A stretch of 37,891 nucleotides of DNA from Zoogloea sp. (lineage in GTDB: Bacteria > Pseudomonadota > Gammaproteobacteria > Burkholderiales > Rhodocyclaceae). The notes under the pieces were generated by a model that made no database searches, was not told the origin of the DNA, and saw nothing but the letters and a program-made list of their open reading frames with translations. Positions 1 through 8,257 of the stretch are shown piece by piece. How positions within the stretch are numbered: the first letter of the stretch is position 1; every line of letters begins with the position of its first letter. A program made the translations under genes and the position numbers. The stretch is from NCBI GenBank assembly GCA_009026175.1, contig WBTZ01000038.1, positions 1 to 37,891 on the forward strand, in the 5' to 3' direction.

Positions 1-1
1 G

Positions 2-610
2 CCTGCTCCGCCCGTCGCTGCTCCGCGGGCGGGCGCAGCCCCTTCGCCCGTGGCGGTGCCTGCGCCGGCCCCTGCGCCCGCGCCGGGCAATGGCGTCCTC
101 GTGGCCGGCAACACGACCTACCGGGGGGCTTTCGCGATCGTCTCGGAGGCGGGCGAGGTGAGTGGCAGCGGCACCGTCGAGTGGGCCAACGGGGAGCGTT
201 TCCGGGGCACCCTCGTGCAGGGCAGGCGGCAGGGCAAGGGGCGTTTCGAGTGGACCAGCGGGCAGTGGTACGACGGCGACTGGGTCAATGACCGGGCGGT
301 GGGCCAGGGCGTGCTCCAGTTCCCCGGTGGCAACCGCTACGAGGGCGCGGTGCAGGACGGTGAGCCCTCGGGCCGTGGTGTGCTGGTCTTTGCCAGCGGC
401 GATCGTTACACCGGGGAGTTCCTGCGCGGTGCCTTCCATGGCCAGGGCAGTTATGCCTGGAAGAACGGCAATCGCTACGAGGGGGCCTGGGTGATGGGCA
501 AGAAGCATGGCCAGGGGCGCTTCTACTGGCCCAGCGGGGAGGCCTGGGAGGGCGAGTTCCGGGACGATCTGAAGACCGACGCCGGCCACGAGATCACGGC
601 GTCCCGCTGA
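2..610 (+). CDS. MORN-repeat protein (5' end outside window)
   Basis: The reading frame is open to the left edge, so the start lies outside the window; a GTG at 50 is in frame but need not be the start. The visible part opens with a Pro/Ala-rich linker (alternating PA), followed by about six MORN-type repeats of the YEGxWxxGxxHGxG kind, for example around YDGDW, YEGAV, YTGEF, YEGAW and WEGEF. MORN repeats form extended beta-hairpin arrays that act in protein or membrane-lipid binding; in bacteria the role is mostly unknown. The Pro/Ala linker suggests the missing N-terminus carries a separate domain or membrane anchor. The gene converges on the phosphoribulokinase gene and is separated from it by a perfect hairpin. 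Confidence 0.85.
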   Translation, partial: PAPPVAAPRAGAAPSPVAVPAPAPAPAPGNGVLVAGNTTYRGAFAIVSEAGEVSGSGTVEWANGERFRGTLVQGRRQGKGRFEWTSGQWYDGDWVNDRAVGQGVLQFPGGNRYEGAVQDGEPSGRGVLVFASGDRYTGEFLRGAFHGQGSYAWKNGNRYEGAWVMGKKHGQGRFYWPSGEAWEGEFRDDLKTDAGHEITASR

Positions 611-631
611 AGCGGCGGAGCACCGCCGCTT
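610..631. terminator. Convergent hairpin between MORN gene and phosphoribulokinase gene
   Basis: AAGCGGCGG (610-618) pairs perfectly with CCGCCGCTT (623-631) around a 4-base loop. It begins at the MORN stop codon and sits in the 30-base gap between two convergent genes. The T tract after it is weak (TCT), so termination efficiency is uncertain, but position and symmetry fit a shared terminator. Confidence 0.6.
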
Positions 632-640
632 CTCAGCGTG

Positions 641-1516
641 TCAGACCCACTGCCGGCGCCGCTCCATCAGCTTCCAGATCAGCGGGGTGAGGATCAGCTG
701 CATCGCCAGGTCGAGCTTGCCGCCGGGCACCACGATGGTGTTGGCGCGGCTCATGAAGCTGTCGTGGATCATGCGCAGCAGGTAGGGAAAGTCCACGCCG
801 CGGGGGTCGCGGAAGCGGATGATCACCATGGACTCATCGGCGGTGGGGATGTCCCGGGCAATGAAGGGGTTGGAGGTGTCCACCATGGGCACCCGCTGGA
901 AGTTGATGTGGGTGTGGGAGAACTGCGGGACGATGTAATGCACGTAGTCGTGCATGCGCCGCAGGATGGTCTCCTGCACCGCCTCGAGGGAGTAGCCGCG
1001 GGTCTTGGTGTCCCGGTGGATCTTCTGGATCCATTCCAGGTTGGTGATCGGGACGACGCCGATCAGCAGGTCGGCGTGGCGACAGGTGTTCACCTTGTCG
1101 GTGATCACGGCGCCGTGCAGGCCCTCGTAGAACAGGCAGTCGGTATCCGGGGGGAGTTGTTCCCAGGGGGTGAAGTCGCCCTGGCGCAGGCCCCGGCGGG
1201 CGGCCTCCTCGGCGCTGTGCAGGTAGTAGCGGCGCTGCCCGCCACCGGACTCTCCGTAGGTGCGGAACAGCTGTTCCAGCTCCTCGAGCAGGTTGGCTTC
1301 CGGGCCGAAGTGGCTGATGCCGCGCTGGCCCTGGCTCTCGGCCTCGATGATGAGGCGGCGGATCTCTTCCCGGGTGTAGCGGTGGAAGCTGTCGCCCTCG
1401 ATGATGGCGGCATTGACCTTCTCGCGCCAGAAGATGCCTTCAAAGGTGTGTTTCACCGTGGTGGTGCCGGCCCCGGAGGAGCCCGTCACCACGATGATGG
1501 GGTGCTTCATGGACAT
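641..1516 (-). CDS. prkB: Phosphoribulokinase (PrkB/CbbP family)
   Basis: The 291-residue product has the P-loop GSSGAGTT at residues 12-19 and the family segment EGDSFHRYTREE. Length matches the roughly 290-residue proteobacterial form. Family members phosphorylate ribulose 5-phosphate with ATP, the Calvin-cycle step before RuBisCO; E. coli PrkB is a homologue of unclear role. No other cbb gene is visible, so a Calvin-cycle function cannot be asserted. The frame is open further upstream to 1624, but ATG 1516 is preferred because the protein then begins just before the first beta strand and a GGGAAG ribosome site lies about 7 bases upstream; a second ATG at 1510 is possible. A strong palindrome (1540-1575) lies just upstream of the start. 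Confidence 0.9.
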   Translation of the reverse strand: MSMKHPIIVVTGSSGAGTTTVKHTFEGIFWREKVNAAIIEGDSFHRYTREEIRRLIIEAESQGQRGISHFGPEANLLEELEQLFRTYGESGGGQRRYYLHSAEEAARRGLRQGDFTPWEQLPPDTDCLFYEGLHGAVITDKVNTCRHADLLIGVVPITNLEWIQKIHRDTKTRGYSLEAVQETILRRMHDYVHYIVPQFSHTHINFQRVPMVDTSNPFIARDIPTADESMVIIRFRDPRGVDFPYLLRMIHDSFMSRANTIVVPGGKLDLAMQLILTPLIWKLMERRRQWV

Positions 1517-1533
1517 GACTGCTTCCCGAAAGT

Positions 1534-1579
1534 GAGTAGTTTTGGAACAGGCCACGCCCATGGACTGTTCCAAAAGCAC
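1534..1579. promoter_or_regulatory. Perfect 11-bp palindrome upstream of prkB
   Basis: TTTTGGAACAG (1540-1550) and CTGTTCCAAAA (1565-1575) are exact inverted repeats around a 14-base spacer. After a 2-base mismatch the symmetry continues with GAGT/ACTC. It lies 24-59 bases upstream of the prkB ATG in the 159-base gap after the inositol-phosphatase gene. The stem ends in A/T on both sides without a long U tract, so it is more like an operator for a dimeric regulator, or a leader hairpin, than a canonical terminator. The regulator is unknown. Confidence 0.45.
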
Positions 1580-1630
1580 TCGATCACGGGCCGTCAGGCC
1601 TGTCTGCAGTCCTTTCTGTGGCAAGAAGCG

Positions 1631-1675
1631 GGCCGGTTCTGCGCCCGGCCGGGGGCTCCTGCCAGCGGGCCGGGC
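1631..1675 (-). repeat. Overlapping GC-rich inverted repeats after the phosphatase stop codon
   Basis: GGCCGG (1631-1636), GCCCGGCC (1643-1650) and GGCCGGGC (1668-1675) can pair in two mutually exclusive ways. The block starts immediately after the stop codon of the minus-strand phosphatase gene. It may act as a 3' end structure or Rho-type terminator; no U tract is present. Confidence 0.3.
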
Positions 1676-2482
1676 TCAGGCATGGGCATGCAGCCAGGTC
1701 CGCCATTGCTCGAACAGCGCCGGGCTGGCGGCGGCGATCACCGACCGCTTGATGGCCGGCCCGGCGGTGAGCGGGGTGCCGCCGAGGGTGCTGTAGCAGC
1801 CGCCGGCTTCCTCGAGGATCAGCCGGCCTGCCGCGTAGTCCCACAGCATCTGCCCGCCATGCAGGTAGACGTCGAGCCGCCCGGCCGCCACGTAGCACCA
1901 TTCCAGGGCGCTGGAGCCGAAGTTGCGCTGGGAATAGTAGGGTGGGCGCACCGCCAGCTCGTCGCCGAGGTGATGGCTGATGCGCTTGAAGTCCACACCG
2001 GCGACGGCGTCCTTCAGGCGCTCGGTGGGCTGGCGCATGGGCAGGGGGACGCCGTTGAGCCAGGCGCCGGCACCGCGTCCGGCATAGAAGGCCTCGTCGG
2101 TCACCGGGTTATACACCACGCCGATCTGGGTCTTGTGATTGACCAGGTAGGCCACCGCCACGCCGAAGAAGGGGATGCCGTTGGCAAAGTTGGTGGTGCC
2201 GTCGATGGGGTCGATCACCCACAGCCCGCTGACGCCCTCGTGCCACACCCGGCCCTGCTCCTCGGGCGTCATCTCCTCGCCAAGAACCGGTGCCATGATC
2301 AGCTGCGGCAGGCATTCCACCAGGGCGGCCTGGGAGGCCAGGTCGGCCTCGGTGAGCACGCTGCCGTCGGCCTTCTGCTCACGCACGGCGCGCAGGTAAC
2401 GGGGCAGGATGGTCTCGCGGGCCATCTTGCGGACCGTGTCTGCCAGGGTGCGGGCATGTTCGAGGCGCTGGGCGCTGGTCAT
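1676..2482 (-). CDS. Inositol monophosphatase family protein
   Basis: The 268-residue product belongs to the Mg2+-dependent, Li+-sensitive phosphatase superfamily (inositol monophosphatase, CysQ, histidinol phosphatase). Visible metal and catalytic elements are GEE at 68-70, the signature DPIDGTTNF starting at Asp91, and a C-terminal LWDYAAG. These residues bind the magnesium ions and position the water, so the enzyme should be active. Substrate cannot be fixed from sequence: inositol phosphate, histidinol phosphate and 3'-phosphoadenosine phosphate are all possible. The frame extends upstream to 2788, but that part overlaps rsmE antisense; ATG 2482 gives the family's normal length and N-terminus. 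No strong ribosome site is seen. It is divergent from rsmE across a 148-base gap. Confidence 0.88.
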   Translation of the reverse strand: MTSAQRLEHARTLADTVRKMARETILPRYLRAVREQKADGSVLTEADLASQAALVECLPQLIMAPVLGEEMTPEEQGRVWHEGVSGLWVIDPIDGTTNFANGIPFFGVAVAYLVNHKTQIGVVYNPVTDEAFYAGRGAGAWLNGVPLPMRQPTERLKDAVAGVDFKRISHHLGDELAVRPPYYSQRNFGSSALEWCYVAAGRLDVYLHGGQMLWDYAAGRLILEEAGGCYSTLGGTPLTAGPAIKRSVIAAASPALFEQWRTWLHAHA

Positions 2483-2621
2483 GGTCTTTGGCGCAAAGGG
2501 CGGTGACTGAGGGGTGGTGGCTAAGGGGCGGTGACGAAGGGGCTGCGGCCTGCCGCGCGGCTGGATGGCGGCCTGCGCAGGCGGGTTGTGTTGCGGACCC
2601 GTAGAGTCACGCGGTTTTGGC

Positions 2622-2627
2622 GATAAT
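2622..2627 (+). promoter_or_regulatory. Possible -10 element directly before rsmE
   Basis: GATAAT matches the sigma-70 -10 consensus at five of six positions and lies only 3 bases before the first rsmE ATG. No TTGACA-like -35 is visible at 16-18 bases and no Shine-Dalgarno precedes the ATG. If used, transcription would begin at about 2634, giving a leaderless mRNA starting at the second ATG. Confidence 0.25.
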
Positions 2628-2630
2628 AGC

Positions 2631-3365
2631 ATGATGACTCCACGCTTCTTCTGCCCCGAGGGGCTTGTCCCCGATAGTGATTTTCTCCTGCCGCAGGCGG
2701 TGGCCCACCACGCCGAGCGGGTCCTGCGCCTGTCCGTTGGCGATGAACTCGTCCTGTTCGACGGGCAGGGCGGGGAATGTGCCGGCACCTTGCTGGCAGT
2801 GGGGCGCCAGGCCGCAGCGCGGCTCGGGCCACGTCAGCCGGTCGAGCGGGAGTCGCCGCTGCAGGTGAGCCTGGTGCAGGCCCTGGCCAGTGGTGACAAG
2901 ATGGACTGGGTGGTGCAGAAGGCCGTCGAACTCGGCGCGGTGGCGGTTCAGCCGGTGGCGGCGGAGCGATCGGTGCTCAAGCTGTCCGGCGACCGGGCGG
3001 CCAAGCGGGTCGCCCACTGGCAGCAGATCGCGGTGGCCGCCTGCGAGCAGTCGGGGCGCAACCGCGTGCCGCAGATCGGTGATGTCGTGAGCCTAGAGCG
3101 TTACCTGGCCCGGCCTGCGGAGGGCGCGCGCTTTGTGCTGGCGCCGGGGGCGGAGGGCGCGCTGGTGCGCAAGGCACGGCCTGCAGGGCCGGTGACCGTG
3201 CTGATCGGCCCGGAAGGGGGGTGGTCGCCGGCCGAGCTGGATCTGGCGGCCCGCGCCGGTTGCGAACCGCTGGCCCTCGGTCCCCGGGTGTTGCGTACCG
3301 AAACGGCGGGGCTGGCCGTGCTGGCGGCCCTTCAGACCTTGTGGGGCGATTTCCCCGGAGAATGA
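2631..3365 (+). CDS. rsmE: 16S rRNA m3U1498 methyltransferase RsmE
   Basis: The 244-residue product shows the RsmE layout: an N-terminal PUA-like domain (RFFCPEG, HHAERVLRL, FDGQGGE) followed by a SPOUT methyltransferase domain. The SAM-binding knot is evident as LIGPEGGWSPAEL and the C-terminal LGPRVLRTETA. RsmE N3-methylates U1498 of 16S rRNA in the 30S subunit using SAM. The start is one of two tandem ATGs (2631 or 2634); neither has a clear Shine-Dalgarno, and a GATAAT box sits just upstream, so leaderless translation is possible. The stop codon overlaps the pap start by 4 bases (ATGA). Confidence 0.95.
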   Translation: MMTPRFFCPEGLVPDSDFLLPQAVAHHAERVLRLSVGDELVLFDGQGGECAGTLLAVGRQAAARLGPRQPVERESPLQVSLVQALASGDKMDWVVQKAVELGAVAVQPVAAERSVLKLSGDRAAKRVAHWQQIAVAACEQSGRNRVPQIGDVVSLERYLARPAEGARFVLAPGAEGALVRKARPAGPVTVLIGPEGGWSPAELDLAARAGCEPLALGPRVLRTETAGLAVLAALQTLWGDFPGE

Positions 3366-4855
3366 GCATGTTCGAGTCCGCTGAACTGGGTCACCGCCTG
3401 TCCAAGGCCGATTTCGCACTGATCGAGCCGCAACTGCGCACGGCCCTGCTGGAGGCCCAGTTCCGCCTGCTCGAGAGCAAGGCTTTCGCCACGGTGATCC
3501 TGATCAACGGCATCGACGGGGCCGGACGGGGCGAGACGGTGAATCTCCTGCACGAGTGGATGGACCCGCGCCACATGGAGGTGCATGCCTTCGACAATCC
3601 CTCCGAGGAGGAGCGCGAGCGTCCCTTCATGTGGCGTTTCTGGCGGGCCCTGCCGCCCCGGGGCAAGATCGGCGTGCTGTTCGGCAACTGGTATTCCGAG
3701 CCCCTCGGTGAGCGGGCCCAGGGGCGCATCAAGAAGGCCCGCCTGGACCAGCGCCTGTCCGAATTCAACAGGTTCGAGGCCATGCTGGCAGCCGAGGGCG
3801 TCCTGCTGGTCAAGTTCTGGTTCCACCTTTCGCGGGCCGGGCAGAAGAAGCGCCTGAAGGCCCTGGAGGCCAACCCGGATACCCGCTGGCGGGTGCGCGA
3901 GAGCGACTGGCTGGTCTACAAGGAGTACGAGCACTACCGGGAGGTGGCCGAGCACATGTTGCGGCGAACCAGCACAGGCCTCGCTCCATGGGTCATCGTC
4001 GATGGCTCCGACCCCCAGTTCCGGGCGGTCAAGGTGGGGCGCACCCTGCTGGATGGGCTGCAGCGCAAGCTCGAGGCCTGTGCCAAGGGCTTCCGCACCC
4101 GCCAGACCGCGCCGCCGCTGGCCCCGCCGGTGGACCAGCGCAACCTGCTCAATGCGCTGGTGCTCCGCCAGCCCATGGAGAAGAAGGAGTACGACAAGCA
4201 GCTCGAACGCCTGCAGGGGCGCCTGGCGCTGGCGGTACGCAGCGAGGCCTTCGCCCGGCGCAGCCTGGTGCTGGTCTTCGAGGGGATGGATGCGGCGGGC
4301 AAGGGGGGCGCCATCCGGCGCGTCACCCAGGCCCTGGACACCCGCCAGTACCACGTGATCCCGATTGCCGCCCCCTCCGACGAGGAGCGGGCCCAGCCCT
4401 ACCTGTGGCGCTTCTGGCGGCGGATCCCGAGGGATGGCAAAGTGGCGATCTTTGATCGCTCCTGGTATGGCCGGGTGCTGGTGGAGCGGGTCGAGGGGTT
4501 CTGCTCGGAGGCCGACTGGATGCGCGCCTACGCGGAGATCAACGATTTCGAGGACCAGCTGGTGTCCTCGGGGGCGGTCGTGGTCAAGTTCTGGCTGTCG
4601 GTGAGCCCGGACGAGCAGCTGAAGCGCTTCCACGACCGGGAGGCGGAGGCCTTCAAGCGTTACAAGATCACCGAAGAGGACTGGCGCAACCGGGAGAAGT
4701 GGCCGTTGTACGAACCGGCCGTCTGCGACATGATCGACAGGACAAGCACCGAGAATGCCGGCTGGACGCTGGTTGAGGCCGACAACAAGTACTTTGCCCG
4801 GGTCAAGATCCTGAGCACCCTGGTGGACCAGCTCGAGGCGGCGCTGGCGCATTGA
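3362..4855 (+). CDS. pap: Polyphosphate:AMP phosphotransferase (two-domain PPK2)
   Basis: The 497-residue product is a tandem PPK2 protein, the class II (Pap) architecture that makes ADP from AMP and polyphosphate. Domain 1 spans roughly residues 10-240 with GIDGAGRGET in place of a canonical Walker A. Domain 2 spans roughly 260-497 with an intact GMDAAGKGGA, the lid-type FWRRIPRDGK and the Walker B segment FDRSWYGRVLVERVEGF. As known for this family, the C-terminal domain should be catalytic and the N-terminal one structural: domain 1 has Arg for the Walker Lys and FGNWYSEPL for FDRSWYGRV. ATG 3362 overlaps the rsmE stop (ATGA), implying translational coupling; ATG 3368 is an alternative. 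The role is polyphosphate-driven nucleotide recycling in the cytoplasm. Confidence 0.93.
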   Translation: MSMFESAELGHRLSKADFALIEPQLRTALLEAQFRLLESKAFATVILINGIDGAGRGETVNLLHEWMDPRHMEVHAFDNPSEEERERPFMWRFWRALPPRGKIGVLFGNWYSEPLGERAQGRIKKARLDQRLSEFNRFEAMLAAEGVLLVKFWFHLSRAGQKKRLKALEANPDTRWRVRESDWLVYKEYEHYREVAEHMLRRTSTGLAPWVIVDGSDPQFRAVKVGRTLLDGLQRKLEACAKGFRTRQTAPPLAPPVDQRNLLNALVLRQPMEKKEYDKQLERLQGRLALAVRSEAFARRSLVLVFEGMDAAGKGGAIRRVTQALDTRQYHVIPIAAPSDEERAQPYLWRFWRRIPRDGKVAIFDRSWYGRVLVERVEGFCSEADWMRAYAEINDFEDQLVSSGAVVVKFWLSVSPDEQLKRFHDREAEAFKRYKITEEDWRNREKWPLYEPAVCDMIDRTSTENAGWTLVEADNKYFARVKILSTLVDQLEAALAH

Positions 4856-4862
4856 ACCCCTC

Positions 4863-4885
4863 TATTGATGCACGTATTGATGCAC
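4863..4885 (+). repeat. 12-bp-period tandem repeat upstream of argA
   Basis: TATTGATGCAC occurs at 4863-4873 and again at 4875-4885, one helical turn apart, in the 81-base gap between pap and argA. A TAGAAT box follows at 4895-4900 but is poorly spaced from either TTGATG. The helical phasing is compatible with a regulator site or a duplicated promoter element for argA; it does not resemble an E. coli ARG box. Confidence 0.35.
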
Positions 4886-4936
4886 TTATGGCCCTAGAAT
4901 GCGCTCTCCTTCTTCATACGCAGATCCCGACCGAAC

Positions 4937-6277
4937 GTGAATCAACCTGACATCCTGCCTGCTGAACAGCTTGCCCAGCGCTTTGTCGCCTGGGTGCGGG
5001 CGGCTGCTCCGTATATCCATGCCTTCCGGGGCAAGACCTTTGTGCTTGGTTTCGGCGGTGAAGTGGCGGCCGGGCAGCTCGCCCAGGCCCTGGCTTATGA
5101 CTGCAACCTGCTCGCCGCCCTGGGCGTGCGCCTGGTGCTGGTGCATGGAGCCCGCCCGCAGATCGAGGCCGAGCTGGCCCGCCGCGGTCTGCAGCCGCGC
5201 TATCACAAGGGCCTGCGGGTTACCGACGCGGCGGCGCTGGAATGCGTCAAGGCCGCGATGGCGGTCACCCGCATCGAGGTCGAGGCGCAGTTGTCCCAGG
5301 GATTGCCGAATACCCCGATGGCGGGCAGCTTCATGCGGGTGACCGGGGGCAACTTCGTCACCGCCAAGCCGGTAGGGGTGGTGGACGGGATCGACTATGG
5401 TTTCACCGGCTCGGTGCGCAAGGTGATCGCCGAGGAGATTGCCGCCGACCTGGACCAGCAGAACGTGGTGCTGATGTCCCCCCTCGGTGTCTCGCCGGCC
5501 GGCGAGATCTTCAACATGAGCATGGAGGCCGTCGCCGAGGCCGTGGCCATCGCCCTCAAGGCCGAAAAGCTGATCTACCTGTGCGATGCCCCGGGCCTGC
5601 TGGACCAGAAGGGGGCGCTCATCGAGGCCATCACCGCCGATGACGCGGAGGCGATGCTGAAGGCCGGCGAAGGGCTCACCGAGGACCTGGACCTGTATCT
5701 GCCCTGTGCCATCCGCGCGGTGCGCCAGGGGGTCGGGCGGGCTCATCTCATCGACCGGGACAAGGACGGCGGGCTGCTGCTCGAGTTCTTCACCCCCCAG
5801 GGGGTCGGCACGGTGCTGACCCGCGATCCCCTGTTCCGCCTGCGTGAGGCGACCATCGAGGACGTGGGGGCCCTGGGGAGCGTGATCGCCCCGATGGAGG
5901 CCGACGGCACCCTGGTGCGGCGTAGCCGCGAGCGCCTGGAGCAGGAGATCGAGCGCTTCACCGTGGTGGAGTACGACGGGGTGCTGGTCGGTTGCGCCGC
6001 GCTTTATCCCTTCATCGACGAGCGGGCGGCCGAGATGGCCTGCGTGGCGGTGGTTCCGCAGCATCGCCGTGCCGGCCTTGGGGAGATGCTGCTGCATCGC
6101 ATCGAGAGCCGTTCCCGGGCGCTGGGGGTCGAGCGCCTCTTCGTGCTGACGACGCGTACTGCAGACTGGTTCCGGGAGCGGGGCTTCCGTGAAGCGCCCC
6201 CCGAGGAGCTGCCCCGCCAGAAGCGCGAGATGTACGATGTGAGCCGGCGTTCGAAGGTATTCATGAAGACATTGTGA
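4937..6277 (+). CDS. argA: Amino-acid N-acetyltransferase (N-acetylglutamate synthase) ArgA
   Basis: The 446-residue product has the classical ArgA arrangement: an amino-acid-kinase fold (about residues 20-285; FVLGFGGEVAAG, LVLVHGARPQIE) that usually binds arginine as feedback inhibitor, followed by a GNAT acetyltransferase domain (about 295-446). The acetyl-CoA loop is VVPQHRRAGLGEML. It makes N-acetylglutamate from glutamate and acetyl-CoA, the first step of arginine synthesis. Translation starts at GTG 4937; the frame gives the expected N-terminus and length for the family. The 3' end overlaps the next gene's GTG by 4 bases. A short tandem repeat lies upstream. Confidence 0.95.
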   Translation: MNQPDILPAEQLAQRFVAWVRAAAPYIHAFRGKTFVLGFGGEVAAGQLAQALAYDCNLLAALGVRLVLVHGARPQIEAELARRGLQPRYHKGLRVTDAAALECVKAAMAVTRIEVEAQLSQGLPNTPMAGSFMRVTGGNFVTAKPVGVVDGIDYGFTGSVRKVIAEEIAADLDQQNVVLMSPLGVSPAGEIFNMSMEAVAEAVAIALKAEKLIYLCDAPGLLDQKGALIEAITADDAEAMLKAGEGLTEDLDLYLPCAIRAVRQGVGRAHLIDRDKDGGLLLEFFTPQGVGTVLTRDPLFRLREATIEDVGALGSVIAPMEADGTLVRRSRERLEQEIERFTVVEYDGVLVGCAALYPFIDERAAEMACVAVVPQHRRAGLGEMLLHRIESRSRALGVERLFVLTTRTADWFRERGFREAPPEELPRQKREMYDVSRRSKVFMKTL

Positions 6278-7905
6278 GAGCCCGTCAGACCATCTCTCCC
6301 TCCCGCCTGGCGGTGACGCTGGCCTCCTGCACGGCCGGCGCGCCGGCCTGGGCGGCCCTGCCCGAAAGCATGGCGTCCCCGGAGGTGACGGTGGCCGCCG
6401 GGCTGGCGATGATGCTGGGCCTGGCCGGTGGGGGCTACCTGCTGGCCCTGCGCCGCGAACTGGCCAGCCTGCGCAGTCGCGCTCGGGAGGTGTCGCCGCG
6501 GCCTGCGGCCGTCGAAGCCGATCCGCCGGAGGATGACCGGACGCACTACTTCCGGCAGGCCGAGGCGGCTGATGGCATCGAGGGCTGGAGTGACCAGGAT
6601 GGGCGCTTCTTCCACGTGAGCCATGCGGTCGAGCTGATCGCGGGCTACCGTTGCGAGGAGGTGCTGGCCGGTGGCCTGATCGACACCCTCGTGTATGACC
6701 GGGACCAGCGTTATTGCCGGGAGCTGGTGCAGCGTGTCATGCAGGGGGGCATGCCGGCCCAGTGCGAGGTCCGGGTCATCACCCGCGCCGGCAACCAGAT
6801 CTGGATGGCCTGCCGCCTGCTGCCGATCCGCAATGAAGCCGAGCGCCTGCTCGGCCTGCGCCTGTCGATGACGGACATCCAGGCGCGCAAGGAGGCCGAA
6901 TACAAGCTGCTCGAGACGGTGGCCGCACTGCGCCGGGCCCAGGCCTTGTCCGAGCACTACCTGCGCCGCAGCAACGAGGAGCGTTCCCGCCTGTCGGCCC
7001 TGCTGGACGTGGTCCGCATGGGCATCCTGTTCATGGACAACGACCGGCGGGTCGTCTATTGCAATCGGGCCTTCTACGAGATCTGGGGGCTGCCGGCAGG
7101 AGAGGCCTTTGTCGGGGTGCGCGACGTGGTGCTGCAGCAGCGGGTCAGCCAGCTGCTGGAGGACCCTGCCGCCTACCTGCAGCACGTGGCCGGCGTCCTG
7201 CAGCTGAGCGAGCCCAGCGAGCCGGTCGAGATCCGTTTCAAGGACGGGCGGGTGGTCCGCGAGTTTTCGCGGATCGTGCCGGGCCCCGAGGGGGAAGGTA
7301 CGATCGGGCGGATCTGGGTCTTCGAGGATGTCACCGAGCAGCTGAGGGTGGCCGACCAGCTGATGCGGCTGGCCGAGCGGGACCCGCTGACCAGCCTCTT
7401 CAACCGCCGGCGTTTCCATGAGGAGCTCGAGCGCATGCTGGCGGATGGGCGCCGCCAGGGCGAGTCGGTGGGCCTGCTGGCCATCGACCTGGATGGTTTC
7501 AAGCCGGTCAACGACCGTTATGGTCACCAGGCCGGGGACGAGGTGCTGGTGCGCCTGGCCACCGACGTGGGGGCGGTGATCCGGCGCAACGAGATGTTCT
7601 TCAGGCTCGGCGGCGACGAGTTCGCCATCCTGGTCCCCTCTGCGGGCGCCCAGGAGCTGGCCGAGCTGGCGCGCCGGGTGGGGGCGACTATCGCCGGCCT
7701 GCGCTTTTCGTTTGGCGGAGAGAGCGTGTCGGTGAGCGCCAGCGTCGGCATCGCCCTGGGGCCGCGCCATGAGAACGACAGCGAGCGGCTCATCGGTGCT
7801 GCCGACCGGGCCATGTATCTCGCCAAGGCGATGGGCGGGAATTGCTGGGAGTTCGCGCGCGACGCGGGCGGCGCGGAACTGGATCGGACTCCGCCGGCAG
7901 GCTAG
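6274..7905 (+). CDS. PAS-PAS-GGDEF diguanylate cyclase
   Basis: The 543-residue product starts with a short hydrophobic region (about residues 12-60, with one or two possible membrane segments). A PAS domain follows at about 90-210 ending in the PAC-like LRLSMTDIQARKEAE, then a coiled stretch, a second PAS at about 245-365 (LDVVRMGILFMDNDRRVVYCN), and a GGDEF domain with RDPLTSLFNRR and intact RLGGDEF near residues 446-452. An intact GGDEF predicts synthesis of cyclic di-GMP from two GTP. The inhibitory I-site position reads RRNE rather than RxxD, so feedback inhibition may be weak or absent. No EAL domain is present. The GTG start overlaps the argA stop by 4 bases. The signal sensed is unknown; the flagellar genes 350 bases further on are a plausible output. 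Confidence 0.9.
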   Translation: MRARQTISPSRLAVTLASCTAGAPAWAALPESMASPEVTVAAGLAMMLGLAGGGYLLALRRELASLRSRAREVSPRPAAVEADPPEDDRTHYFRQAEAADGIEGWSDQDGRFFHVSHAVELIAGYRCEEVLAGGLIDTLVYDRDQRYCRELVQRVMQGGMPAQCEVRVITRAGNQIWMACRLLPIRNEAERLLGLRLSMTDIQARKEAEYKLLETVAALRRAQALSEHYLRRSNEERSRLSALLDVVRMGILFMDNDRRVVYCNRAFYEIWGLPAGEAFVGVRDVVLQQRVSQLLEDPAAYLQHVAGVLQLSEPSEPVEIRFKDGRVVREFSRIVPGPEGEGTIGRIWVFEDVTEQLRVADQLMRLAERDPLTSLFNRRRFHEELERMLADGRRQGESVGLLAIDLDGFKPVNDRYGHQAGDEVLVRLATDVGAVIRRNEMFFRLGGDEFAILVPSAGAQELAELARRVGATIAGLRFSFGGESVSVSASVGIALGPRHENDSERLIGAADRAMYLAKAMGGNCWEFARDAGGAELDRTPPAG

Positions 7906-7965
7906 AATCCTGCCATGTTCCGGGGCGGCGCCGCTGGCCCGGATTCCCAACTTCAGAGGTGATAC

Positions 7966-8238
7966 ATGGCACGGATGGTCAATTGCGTGAAGCTCGGTCG
8001 TGAGGCCGAAGGTCTGGATTTTCCGCCCCTTCCCGGCGAGCTCGGCAAGAAGGTGTTCGAGAACGTTTCCAAGGAAGGCTGGCAGCAGTGGGTCAAGCAC
8101 CAGACCATGCTGATCAATGAAAACCGTCTGAACCTGATGGATGCGCGGGCCCGCAAGTATCTGTCCGAGCAGCTGGAGCGCTATTTCTTCGGCGGTGGCG
8201 CGGACCAGATTGGCGGTTACGTCCCGCCCCAGTCCTGA
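7966..8238 (+). CDS. yggX: Fe(II)-trafficking / oxidative damage protection protein YggX
   Basis: The 90-residue product matches YggX over its whole length: the N-terminal [18 protein letters not shown] with its single conserved Cys, [15 protein letters not shown], and the C-terminal LEQYFFG-like segment (LERYFFGGG). YggX protects Fe-S proteins from oxidation and is linked to iron delivery; in many proteobacteria it is MutY's neighbour, but not here. An AGAGGTG ribosome site precedes ATG 7966. A strong terminator follows 30 bases after the stop. Size is typical. Confidence 0.96.
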   Translation: MARMVNCVKLGREAEGLDFPPLPGELGKKVFENVSKEGWQQWVKHQTMLINENRLNLMDARARKYLSEQLERYFFGGGADQIGGYVPPQS

Positions 8239-8257
8239 TCCCGCAGCAGGTTCTGCG

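Noticed and set aside
638-2506. 622-codon plus-strand frame opposite phosphoribulokinase and the phosphatase
   Set aside because: Antisense shadow spanning two well-recognised minus-strand genes and their spacer.
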